From: Rhodospirillales bacterium
GTDB taxonomy: Bacteria; Pseudomonadota; Alphaproteobacteria; Rhodospirillales; Casp-alpha2
Length of the DNA: 42,132 bases
NCBI GenBank assembly: GCA_013203595.1
Contig: JABMNT010000101.1
Location: 1 to 42,132 of the forward strand
Direction of reading: 5' to 3'
A program made the position numbers and the translations under genes. The notes beneath the pieces were generated by a model. That model did not search any database. It was not told the DNA's origin and was given only the letters and a program-made list of their open reading frames with translations. Shown piece by piece: positions 33,438-41,071 of the stretch. Positions within the stretch are counted from its first letter, which is position 1, and each line of letters opens with the position of its first letter.

Positions 33438-34489
33438 TTTGCTGCCGGTCCAGCGGTTGCGGGCGCTTTGATTGTTGGCTGGAAAACCTGTCCCCGATAC
33501 GCCGCAGGTTTGGGCAGGAACCGATCCATCCGCTCAAATTCGCCGATTTCATCCTTCAAGTCCATGGCCTCCATCAGTTCGGCCACCCGGTCCGCCGCCG
33601 CCAGCAGCGGGATCTGGTTGTCAAAGATCAAAAGCTCGCTGGTTACCGCGTTTGCGACCGTCTGCATTTCCGGGATGCCCGGAAACGCCCCTGCCAGCAA
33701 TTCTATTTTTTTGCGCGATGCGACAATCCGCTCCGCCAGGCGGCTGGCATAGGGACCTGAGGCGCGGGCCTTGGCGAGGGCGCGTAAAGACATTTCAAGT
33801 TCCAGAACCAGGCCGGTTACAAACATTTTTCGAAGTAAATCGCCGTCGGCGGGCGGATTGGCCAGACCTCGGTTGTACCACAGATTATGGCGCACCTCGC
33901 CCTGACTCCAGGCCACCAGTTCAAACCGCCGGTCATCGGGGTGGCCTCCCTGGTTGATTAGTTTTTCGTCGTCAATGACATGGCATTCATAGCAGCGCCG
34001 GGTCCAGGATCGGATCGCATAGGGGCGTATCATGCCTTTGGCTTCCGCAGTCTGCCATCTGCTGATCGCTTCCTGCATGGATTCCGTATTCGATTTTTTG
34101 CCACTGTAACTGTTATGGACCTTAATCCAATCTGCTGCCGGGTTATGGCACGATTCACAGGAGACGCCGGCGATCGGTAACAGGATATCCCCCCATGCCT
34201 GATGGGTGGTATGGCAGGAACCGCAAAGTTTCGCGGTTTTGATCTTCTTGATATTGAGCTTTTTTGCAATTGCCAATGCCTTGTCGCTGCTTGGTAATTC
34301 GCTAAAGGATTTCGCATGGCGCGAGCCTTTCCAGGCTTTTGCCAGTTCAACATGGCATTCGGCGCAGGCGTTGGGGCCCTTTATCCTGGCAGAATCAAAT
34401 TGCGGAGCGGCTACTGCGATCTGTTGACTTGCCACCATTGACCCGACCATCAACAGGGCAACGCACAGCGGCTTGCTCAGATTACGCAT
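33434..34489 (-). CDS. Tetraheme cytochrome c554-type protein
   Basis: A 351-residue periplasmic protein with a signal peptide (about 1-28) and four CxxCH sites: CAECH (42), CGSCH (89), CESCH (111) and CYECH (166). The opening GPNACAECHVELAKAWKGSRHAKSF, given by pieces CAECHVELAKAW and SRHAKSF, is typical of the cytochrome c554 family, whose Nitrosomonas member takes electrons from hydroxylamine oxidoreductase. A helical C-terminal half of about 170 residues follows. No hao gene is present. ATG 34489 overlaps the reductase stop by eight bases (ATGCGTAA); a GTG at 34504 is in frame but less likely. Confidence 0.87.
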   Translation of the reverse strand: MRNLSKPLCVALLMVGSMVASQQIAVAAPQFDSARIKGPNACAECHVELAKAWKGSRHAKSFSELPSSDKALAIAKKLNIKKIKTAKLCGSCHTTHQAWGDILLPIAGVSCESCHNPAADWIKVHNSYSGKKSNTESMQEAISRWQTAEAKGMIRPYAIRSWTRRCYECHVIDDEKLINQGGHPDDRRFELVAWSQGEVRHNLWYNRGLANPPADGDLLRKMFVTGLVLELEMSLRALAKARASGPYASRLAERIVASRKKIELLAGAFPGIPEMQTVANAVTSELLIFDNQIPLLAAADRVAELMEAMDLKDEIGEFERMDRFLPKPAAYRGQVFQPTIKAPATAGPAAK

Positions 34490-35753
34490 CGACGACAATA
34501 TCACCGACCGGAAAAGCCACGCAGGCCAGGCAGGTTCCGGTTTCCGGCTTGAAGCCGGGCGGTCGCAAATATTCGACGCGGCCCTCTTTCAGGGTGGTAA
34601 CGCAAGTGCCACAATTTCCGGCACGACACCCGACCGGGATTTTAATGTTACCGGCTTCGGCAAGTTCGAGCACGGTGCCGTCCCCTTCCTGCCAGTTCAA
34701 TAATTGTGCCGAACGGGAGAAACGGACACCGCATGCAGCGCCCTGGGATTCCTGCAGGCGCGAACGCAGCGCCTTGAGCAGGTCCTGGTTGAAGGCCTCG
34801 TAATTGACGTCGGCCTTGGGTACCCCCCAGTCATACAGCCCGGGGATGATCTTTTCCATGAGCCCGGACGGCCCGCACACATAGAACTGGTAATTGGTTG
34901 AGCCAAGCTGTTCCTGCAGCGTCTTGATGGACAGATGACGGGACGTGGTGGAGGCTTCATCGGTTGCCTGGCTTAAGACCATGGTGACATGAATTTGCGG
35001 ATGCAGCTCAGCCATTTCCTGCAATTGCCGGCTCCATATCTGGTCGTCTTTGTTTCTGGCACAGTAAAAGAGATGGGTCTGGCGTATCTGGGTGGCCTCG
35101 GCCACCTGATGAAGCATACTCATTAACGGTGTGATGCCGACCCCTCCGCCAATAAGGACCAGAGGCTTTTCAGAAATTTCATCGAGCGCAAATGCACCTG
35201 TAGGAGCAATCACATCGACAATATCGCCAACTGCCAGGTTATGCATAAAGCCCGATGCTGTCGGTACTTCCTGACCGTCGGCATCGCGGTGCGGTGCCAG
35301 CTTTTTAACACTGACCTGGTAAAAAGCACGATTCCCCGGACTGCTCGAAATCGAATAGCATCTGACAACCACGCCACGTCCCGGCACGCGAAGCACGAAC
35401 GTCAGATACTGACCGGCTCTGAAAGGCGGTATGGATTTACCGTCATGGGGCACCAGCTGGAACGAACAGATAGAGCCGCTGGCGTTTTCAACGGCTTTAT
35501 CAATAATCCGAAACTTACGTTTTCCGACCCAGGTCTGGGCCGCCTGTTCGCGTCTTTGCTGCTCGAACTGAATGAGCGTTTCGGCTTTTGCCTGAAAAAC
35601 ATTGAGCTCGAGATCGCGCCGTTGGCGGGCAACGCGAAACCGGGATATCTCCCGGATGGCCGAAAAACAGACCTCCGCAGCAATGGCGACGAAAACGACA
35701 GCTGCCCCGATTTCAAAAATATCCAGCACGTTTATTCCTGCATCAATTCGCAT
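34482..35753 (-). CDS. Membrane-anchored NAD(P)H flavin reductase with C-terminal [2Fe-2S] ferredoxin domain
   Basis: A 423-residue oxidoreductase. One N-terminal helix (about 10-32) anchors it, followed by a charged coiled-coil-like stretch (33-75). The FAD domain shows RCYSISSS (131-138), the nicotinamide domain GGGVGITP (202-209) and CGPSG (293-297), and the C-terminal ferredoxin has Cys376, Cys381, Cys384 and Cys408. This is the layout of the hybrid-cluster-protein reductase / phenol hydroxylase reductase group, plus an anchor. It would take electrons from NADH or NADPH to its iron-sulfur cluster and pass them on; a reverse flow to NAD is also possible. It is first in the five-gene operon, 155 bases after the OmpA-type gene. 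Confidence 0.9.
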   Translation of the reverse strand: MRIDAGINVLDIFEIGAAVVFVAIAAEVCFSAIREISRFRVARQRRDLELNVFQAKAETLIQFEQQRREQAAQTWVGKRKFRIIDKAVENASGSICSFQLVPHDGKSIPPFRAGQYLTFVLRVPGRGVVVRCYSISSSPGNRAFYQVSVKKLAPHRDADGQEVPTASGFMHNLAVGDIVDVIAPTGAFALDEISEKPLVLIGGGVGITPLMSMLHQVAEATQIRQTHLFYCARNKDDQIWSRQLQEMAELHPQIHVTMVLSQATDEASTTSRHLSIKTLQEQLGSTNYQFYVCGPSGLMEKIIPGLYDWGVPKADVNYEAFNQDLLKALRSRLQESQGAACGVRFSRSAQLLNWQEGDGTVLELAEAGNIKIPVGCRAGNCGTCVTTLKEGRVEYLRPPGFKPETGTCLACVAFPVGDIVVDA

Positions 35754-35908
35754 TTCGCCTGCATACTATCATATTTTTTAGCATTGGGTAGATAGTCTTT
35801 TTTATAGTCATATCATCATCTTGTCGTCTTCCCACGAACGGGTCAATAACCTGATCCATGGGGCATTGCCGGCAACAGAGGACAGAATACAAGACCGGAC
35901 GGGTGGCT

Positions 35909-36505
35909 TTACCAGATGGTGATTTCGACCCGTCGGTTCTCCGGTTCGTCAACGTTGTCCACTGTCTTGACGATCAGATCCTTCTCACCATGCGAGCGGG
36001 CGTCGATGCGCTCGGCATTCAGACCTGCCGCGATGATTATCTTTCGGATCTCTTCAGCACGCAGCAAGGCCAGCCGGAAATTTACATCCGCGTCGCCGAC
36101 GGTATCGGAATGACCAATAATTGTCGCCCGCGCCTGCTTGCGGTTGGCGAAGGATGCGGCAATTTTGCCGATCTCGGCCCGGGACTCTTCTGTCAGGGTC
36201 GATGTTCCTGTCAGGAAGTACAGGAGGAAGCGTTCAGGCGGCACAGGAGCCGCATCAAGGGCCTTTCCGAAGGTGGCGCGAATTTGTTCCTGTGAAATGG
36301 CCTTTGGCGGGGTTGGCGGTGACTCCTGATTGAGCACGTTAACGCCTGTATTCGCCGTCTCCAGTACCTGGGAACCGGCGGCAGTGGAGACAACAATGCG
36401 ACCAACGCTGCCGTCTGCTTCGTCGAGCAGGACAACCAGGTTCCCTGGCTCCGGAATAAATACGGCAGCGGCAAGCCAGAGCAGGAAAAGGCTTATCGGT
36501 TCCAT
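35909..36505 (-). CDS. OmpA-type peptidoglycan-binding protein
   Basis: A 198-residue protein with a short N-terminal hydrophobic segment (about 4-17), a linker, and a C-terminal OmpA-like domain (about 85-198). Diagnostic pieces are GHSDTVGDADVNFRLALLRAEEI, seen as HSDTVGDADVN and LLRAEEIRKI, then HGEKDLIV and the ending ENRRVEITIW. The Asp and Arg that hold diaminopimelate in OmpA have counterparts here. It would tether a membrane complex to the cell wall. It follows the FecR-domain gene by nine bases, so they are an operon, and precedes the redox operon in the same direction. Confidence 0.88.
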   Translation of the reverse strand: MEPISLFLLWLAAAVFIPEPGNLVVLLDEADGSVGRIVVSTAAGSQVLETANTGVNVLNQESPPTPPKAISQEQIRATFGKALDAAPVPPERFLLYFLTGTSTLTEESRAEIGKIAASFANRKQARATIIGHSDTVGDADVNFRLALLRAEEIRKIIIAAGLNAERIDARSHGEKDLIVKTVDNVDEPENRRVEITIW

Positions 36506-36514
36506 GATACCCTC

Positions 36515-36979
36515 CTATTCAGCGACTTGGATCAGAAGGCGCGTGCCTCTGATGCCGATGGTTGCCAGAGGGGTGGAGATCTTGACATCTTCAGGCGACA
36601 GCTTGGCGATACGCCCCGACAAATACATGGCGGTTCCTTTCAGAAAATGAACAGCAAACCCCAGTTTTTCGTCCTGTGGTACAAAGATGAACGCGTCGAT
36701 TTCCATGTAGCTGTCAGAACCCAGTGACAGGGTGCTGCCATCAATAAATGTAATCCCCACTGCGCCCTGGCTGTCGGTTTCGAACTCATCGCCCTGAAAA
36801 ACGATGCCGCCCAGTGCAGCGCTTTCGCGTGCATCGCCGCGAATCACAAAGGTCCCCGCATCCAGCGTTTTTATCTCGCCTATGCCACCGTCGGGTAATT
36901 CTGCGTGAGCGCTATTAATGTCGCCAACCAGCATCACAGGAACAAGGAACAGGGCCATCAGGGTTCGAATCATCGTCAT
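36515..36979 (-). CDS. Exported FecR-domain protein
   Basis: A 154-residue protein with a signal peptide (about 1-27, cleavage near AHAE) and a FecR-type domain: a GTFVIRGDARESAALGGIVFQGD segment, ending with pieces VFQGDEFETDSQG and ITFIDGSTLSLGSDS, then VKISTPLATIGIRGT. In FecR itself this domain relays an outer-membrane signal to a sigma factor; single-domain exported versions like this have no membrane helix or anti-sigma part, and their role is unknown. The ATG has AGGTGGG eight bases upstream. It leads the OmpA-type gene. Confidence 0.82.
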   Translation of the reverse strand: MTMIRTLMALFLVPVMLVGDINSAHAELPDGGIGEIKTLDAGTFVIRGDARESAALGGIVFQGDEFETDSQGAVGITFIDGSTLSLGSDSYMEIDAFIFVPQDEKLGFAVHFLKGTAMYLSGRIAKLSPEDVKISTPLATIGIRGTRLLIQVAE

Positions 36980-37338
36980 TTTCCCACCTATAATTTTTGA
37001 TTACCAAGATTGGGCCGGTGCCAGAGGGGAGCTTTGCAGTTAATCCGAATTTCTATTGGTATTCAATCGTCCAGTAGATAAAGCGGACCGGGGGAACAGG
37101 CAGAATGCAGGTGCGCAGCATTGCCAATGCTCTGCGATCAGTCTGCAAGGACCCGCCTCGCCTGCCAATAAGGTGAGCCCCATCGTCGCTGGGAGGTCCG
37201 GGCCAGGGAAAGGTGCGGGATATCCCGCATATTCGCTTCGGCACCAGGCGTCAGATCCGGTCTGAGGGCACCCGGCTATACCACCGGAAACCCGCAGATC
37301 AGACCTGAGCAGGTTCATCTAAGCAGGTGGGGCCACTG
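36980..37338. other. 359-base noncoding gap with dense inverted repeats, possible structured RNA
   Basis: No gene is seen between the FecR-domain gene and ilvD. From about 37110 on it is GC-rich and holds several independent hairpins: CGCAGCATT/AATGCTCTGCG (37114-37136), a perfect 16-base palindrome TGCGGGATATCCCGCA (37214-37229) nested in GGTGC...GCACC (37212-37245), and GGTCTGA...TCAGACC (37259-37305) with an inner CCGG...CCGG. This could be a structured RNA or the 3' leader/terminator region of ilvD. I do not match it to a known RNA family, and the strand is unclear. Confidence 0.5.
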
Positions 37339-39201
37339 TTAACCGGCGGCCTGTTCCTTGAACCTGTTTTTTGGCTCAAAGCCGGTGTGCGTGGCCTCTC
37401 GCGGTTCACTCACCCAAAGCATTCTGTCCGGATGCATGCCGGCGCCAAACACCGCGGATACGGCGGAGCATCTCATCCGGTTCAAAAGCCGGGTGTCGGC
37501 CAGGCCCACGGACGGGTGGGTTCCCTTGTTGCCTTCGACAGCCGCCGACCATTTCGCCTTGCGTGCCGCGTGGATTTTCGGATCCTTCAACTGTTCACAG
37601 TTGATTTCGTTCTGGGTCAGATCGACGGTGATATCGTCGCCCTCTTCAATCAGTCCAATGGGACCGCCAATGGCAGCCTCCGGACCCACATGACCAATCA
37701 CCAGGCCGACGGAGCCACCGGAAAACCGGCCATCGGTCATCAGGGCAACCACAATATTGCGCTCGCGGCACAGCGTTGTGATGCGCGATGTGGAATCCAG
37801 CATTTCCGGCATCCCCGGGCCGCCGACGGGGCCTTCGTAGCGGACAACCACCATATCGAAATTTTCGAACATATCGGGCGAAGCGTTCAGGGCCTCCAGC
37901 AGTTTCTGTTCGCCGTCAAAAACCTTGGCTTTGCCGGCAAACAGATTGTTTTCCAGCCCGCCTTCAACACCGGCAAGCTTCAGAACAGCGCTGAACTCGG
38001 GTGACAGGTTACCGCCGAGGACGCGCAGACCGCCGGTTTCCTTAAAGGGCTTTTGCACGCTGTAAATAACGTCGCCATCCGGGTCCGGTGGCGACAATCT
38101 CTCAATTTGCTGGGCCAGCGTCTCGCCGGTGCAGGTCAGCACGTCGCCATTGAGCAGGCCGGCCTTCATCAGATCCTTGACGATAACCTGGATACCGCCC
38201 TTGGCGTCGATGTCGACCATGGAATACTTTCCAAAGGGCCGAGCATTGACAACCACCGGGATGACATTCTCCGACAAATGGTTGAATTCTTCGGCGCTCA
38301 TGATGTCTTTTGCGAAGTCCTTGTAGCCGGCGGCCCGGGCAATTTCCGGCGCATGCAACATCACATTTGTTGAGCCGCCCACAGACATGGCAACAATAAT
38401 CGCATTGCGGATCGAATCCCGGGTCACGATATCGCGTGGCGTGATGCCGTCCTTCAGCATTTTTGCCAGGTAATCGATAAGCTGATCAGGGAACTCCTGT
38501 AACCGGCGCTCGTCCTGGGACGCGGGCGAGACCATATGCAGCGGCTGCATGCCGACCACGGCAATGAAGGTTTGCATGGTGTTATAGGTGAACATGCCGC
38601 CGCAGCTGCCGAAGCCGGGGCATGACTCGAGGGCGATGCGGCGTTTCATGGCTTCATCAGTGCTGCCGGCCAGTTGATAGCTGGTCACAAGATCGATGGC
38701 TTCGCCGGTTTTCGAATCGACACCCGGCCGGATTGAGCCATCGGACATGATAATGGCCGGCCTGTTGTGCTCGAGAATGGCGGCCAGGGTACCGACCGGC
38801 GGTTTGTCACAGGCGACAACGGCGATCACGCCTTCCAGACCGGTCGCACTGAGATGTTCACAAAGCGTGTCGTTGGTGACTTCGCGTCCGATCAGGGAAT
38901 AGCGCATTTCCTTGGTGCCATTGCGCATGCCGTCCGAGGTGGCGACGGTGAACTCCGGCTGGACCAGCCGCATGGCCAGTTTGCCCGGTTCCGTGCCGAT
39001 CCGGTTGCGCAGGGCGTCGTGAATAATGCCGACTTTCTGGCCGACACCAAAATAACACTGCGAGTCGCCCTTGTTGCCAACAACCCCGATTGACGGTTCG
39101 TGAATGAGGTCAACATCGGTGCCCAACTCACGGGCGATGCCGTAGGTTTGGCAGTTGCGGCCGGGATTATTGTCAATTAACACAGTCTTTGAATTTTTCA
39201 T
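37339..39201 (-). CDS. IlvD/Edd family dehydratase, probably dihydroxy-acid dehydratase
   Basis: A 620-residue iron-sulfur dehydratase. In branched-chain amino acid synthesis IlvD turns 2,3-dihydroxy-3-methyl acids into 2-keto acids; other members act on sugar acids. Cluster cysteines appear to be Cys49 (GDSQCYFG), Cys131 (CDK, with the Mg-site Lys133) and Cys194 or Cys200 (SCPGFGSCGGMFT). Later family segments are GGSTNVMLH, RYEGPVGGPGMPEML and TDGRFSGGSVGLVIGHVGPEA, cut here to GRFSGGSVGL. The N-terminal third departs from E. coli IlvD (CDKPPVGTLAA in place of CDKITPGML), so the substrate is not secure. ATG 39201 is used; a TTG farther up is weaker. Confidence 0.8.
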   Translation of the reverse strand: MKNSKTVLIDNNPGRNCQTYGIARELGTDVDLIHEPSIGVVGNKGDSQCYFGVGQKVGIIHDALRNRIGTEPGKLAMRLVQPEFTVATSDGMRNGTKEMRYSLIGREVTNDTLCEHLSATGLEGVIAVVACDKPPVGTLAAILEHNRPAIIMSDGSIRPGVDSKTGEAIDLVTSYQLAGSTDEAMKRRIALESCPGFGSCGGMFTYNTMQTFIAVVGMQPLHMVSPASQDERRLQEFPDQLIDYLAKMLKDGITPRDIVTRDSIRNAIIVAMSVGGSTNVMLHAPEIARAAGYKDFAKDIMSAEEFNHLSENVIPVVVNARPFGKYSMVDIDAKGGIQVIVKDLMKAGLLNGDVLTCTGETLAQQIERLSPPDPDGDVIYSVQKPFKETGGLRVLGGNLSPEFSAVLKLAGVEGGLENNLFAGKAKVFDGEQKLLEALNASPDMFENFDMVVVRYEGPVGGPGMPEMLDSTSRITTLCRERNIVVALMTDGRFSGGSVGLVIGHVGPEAAIGGPIGLIEEGDDITVDLTQNEINCEQLKDPKIHAARKAKWSAAVEGNKGTHPSVGLADTRLLNRMRCSAVSAVFGAGMHPDRMLWVSEPREATHTGFEPKNRFKEQAAG

Positions 39202-39416
39202 CACTGAACCAACGCTCTTTATTGTAATAATCAGGGTCAAATACTTAATACATTTGAAGTCGACGGGCAAGCCATTGACCGAAAGCTGGTGACGCCGTTT
39301 GCCGGGTTTTTATTTTATTTGGGATAAGGTTGTTCGAGAGGTTTTGGGTGATGTTTTCTTGCCAGCAATCCTAATCACCCCTACCTTACGGGTTCACACA
39401 GGCAGGCAGGAAATCC

Positions 39417-39722
39417 ATGGTCTTTCATTTTGACAATCTTCGTGAACACGAACGCAAGGGCGTTTTATTTTCTACGGAAATTGTATTTGGCGACAAGACA
39501 ATTTCCTGCGAGGTCACTGACGTCTCAAATGGCGGTATTCGTGCGCGGGCCGCCTGGGCATTGCCGCGGGGCGAGCGGGTGCGCCTGAAAATGGATAAAC
39601 TGGGTGATTTTTCGGCAATCGTGGTCTGGGTTCGCGACGGTGAACTGGGCCTGAAATTTGATGACGACCCGGAACGGGTGGCCAATATGATGATGATGAT
39701 CGCCACCTATGGCGGCAATTGA
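39417..39722 (+). CDS. Single-domain PilZ protein
   Basis: A 101-residue protein made of little more than a PilZ domain. The c-di-GMP motifs are present: RxxxR as REHER (residues 9-13) and D-x-S-x-x-G as DVSNGG (about 35-40), followed by the beta-barrel with VVWVRDGELGLKF. Such proteins bind c-di-GMP and act on partner proteins in motility, polysaccharide or cell-cycle control. ATG 39417 has AGGA six bases upstream. It is 28 bases from the aminotransferase gene and may be cotranscribed with it, but a functional link is not evident. Confidence 0.85.
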   Translation: MVFHFDNLREHERKGVLFSTEIVFGDKTISCEVTDVSNGGIRARAAWALPRGERVRLKMDKLGDFSAIVVWVRDGELGLKFDDDPERVANMMMMIATYGGN

Positions 39723-39750
39723 GATTTTCATTTTAATCGAGGACAAATAA

Positions 39751-40992
39751 ATGACCGATTCCATAAAGCTGGACCTGGACTATGTGCGCGCCCAGTTTCC
39801 CGAGGCGTGCTGGGATTGGGCGTTTTTTGAAAATGCCGGTGGCGCCTTTGTTCCCGAAAGCGTAATCCGGCGCATGACCAGTTATATGAGCGAGTGTCAG
39901 GTACAGCCGGGCTACCCCTTCCCGCTTTCCCATAAAGCCCAGGAACGGATCGACCTGGGGCATCATTTGATGGCCGATATGATCGGTGCGGATGGCGACG
40001 AAGTTGTGATCTCGGCATCCACATCGATCAATGTCTATGTGCTGGCCCAGGCCCTGCGCCCGCTGTGGCAGGCCGGCGATGAAATTATCATAACCAACCT
40101 CAACCACGAGGCCAATTCAGGGGCCTGGCGGCGGCTCGCGGAATTCGGTCTGAAAATTGTTGAATGGCCGGTCCACCCCGATACCGGGCAGCTGGAAATT
40201 GACCTTCTGGATCGCCTGCTCAGTGAGAAAACCCGGCTGGTCGCCTTCCCGCATGTCTCGAACATCACCGGTGATATCAATGATGTGGTACAGATAACCG
40301 ATAAGGTTCACGCGGCGGGAGCCATGGTCTGTGTTGATGGCGGCGCCTATGCACCGCACCGCCATGTCGATGTCAAAGCCTGGGATGTGGATTTTTATCT
40401 GTTCAGTTTCTACAAGGTGTTCGGCCCCCACATGGGCTGTCTGTACGGCAAGCGGGCACGGCTTGTTGAAGCCACCAACCAGTATCATTATTTCATCGCC
40501 AACGACGACACCACCCATAAACTGAACCCGGCTGGCCCCAACCATGAATCAATTGCCGCCCTGGCCGGTATTGCCGACTATTTTGATGCGCTCGCCGTTC
40601 ATCATTTCCCGTCCAGTTCGAACACCCTATTTGACCGGGTCGGCTCGGTCTATGAAATCGCCTCCAGACATGAAGAGGTTCTGGCCGGAAAGTTTGTTGA
40701 TTTCATCACCTCAAAACCGGGAGTTCGCCTGTTGGGTCGCCAGACCGGGGATCGTGAAGCGCGCTGCGCGACCTTTGGTTTTACCTCGGACAGGCTTGCC
40801 TCGGCCGAGATCGCCGGTCTGGTCGGTGCGCACAAAGTCGCCATCGCCAATGGAAATTTCTATGCCAATCGTTTGCTTGAGGCACTGGGGATCGCCGATA
40901 TTGAGGACGGTGTTGTTCGCTGTTCGATGGCGCACTACAACACCGAAGATGAAGTTGATCAGCTGATCCGGGTCCTGGATTCGATTTTATAA
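39751..40992 (+). CDS. Class V aminotransferase-fold PLP enzyme (cysteine desulfurase-like)
   Basis: A 413-residue PLP enzyme of fold type I. The probable Schiff-base lysine is in FSFYKVFGPHMG, with the PLP-binding Asp in CVDGGAYAPH and a His-bearing NLNHEAN segment typical of the cysteine desulfurase/selenocysteine lyase subfamily. The catalytic cysteine loop of true desulfurases is not recognisable, so a transaminase, lyase or isopenicillin-epimerase-like reaction is possible. AGGA lies eight bases before ATG 39751. The next gene, a hydroxypyruvate isomerase type, suggests metabolism of small hydroxy or keto acids. Confidence 0.82.
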   Translation: MTDSIKLDLDYVRAQFPEACWDWAFFENAGGAFVPESVIRRMTSYMSECQVQPGYPFPLSHKAQERIDLGHHLMADMIGADGDEVVISASTSINVYVLAQALRPLWQAGDEIIITNLNHEANSGAWRRLAEFGLKIVEWPVHPDTGQLEIDLLDRLLSEKTRLVAFPHVSNITGDINDVVQITDKVHAAGAMVCVDGGAYAPHRHVDVKAWDVDFYLFSFYKVFGPHMGCLYGKRARLVEATNQYHYFIANDDTTHKLNPAGPNHESIAALAGIADYFDALAVHHFPSSSNTLFDRVGSVYEIASRHEEVLAGKFVDFITSKPGVRLLGRQTGDREARCATFGFTSDRLASAEIAGLVGAHKVAIANGNFYANRLLEALGIADIEDGVVRCSMAHYNTEDEVDQLIRVLDSIL

Positions 40993-41024
40993 CAGGGATC
41001 CAGGCATTGATCAGCCGCTAACGG

Positions 41025-41056
41025 CGATGTAACGACAGAGACGATATAACGACAGA
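41025..41056 (+). repeat. Two 15-base direct repeats just before the hydroxypyruvate isomerase gene
   Basis: CGATGTAACGACAGA (41025-41039) and CGATATAACGACAGA (41042-41056) differ at one base and have a 17-base period. They end a few bases before the AAGGA ribosome site, so they could be an operator or simply a slipped duplication. Confidence 0.6.
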
Positions 41057-41071
41057 TAAAAGGACAGACGG

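Noticed and set aside
35743-35952. A 69-codon minus-strand frame overlapping the start of the reductase gene
   Set aside because: It overlaps the end of the OmpA-type gene and the reductase start, has no convincing ribosome site and no recognisable pattern.
36961-36975. GGTTCGAATC, like a tRNA T-arm
   Set aside because: It lies inside the FecR-domain gene and no acceptor or anticodon stem can be built around it.
36980-37338. Cobalamin or TPP riboswitch, SRP RNA, RNase P RNA or tmRNA
   Set aside because: Short look-alikes such as GCCACTG and TGAACCTG occur, but the conserved cores of these RNAs (for example the GGAAGGAAGCAGC of SRP RNA) are absent on both strands.
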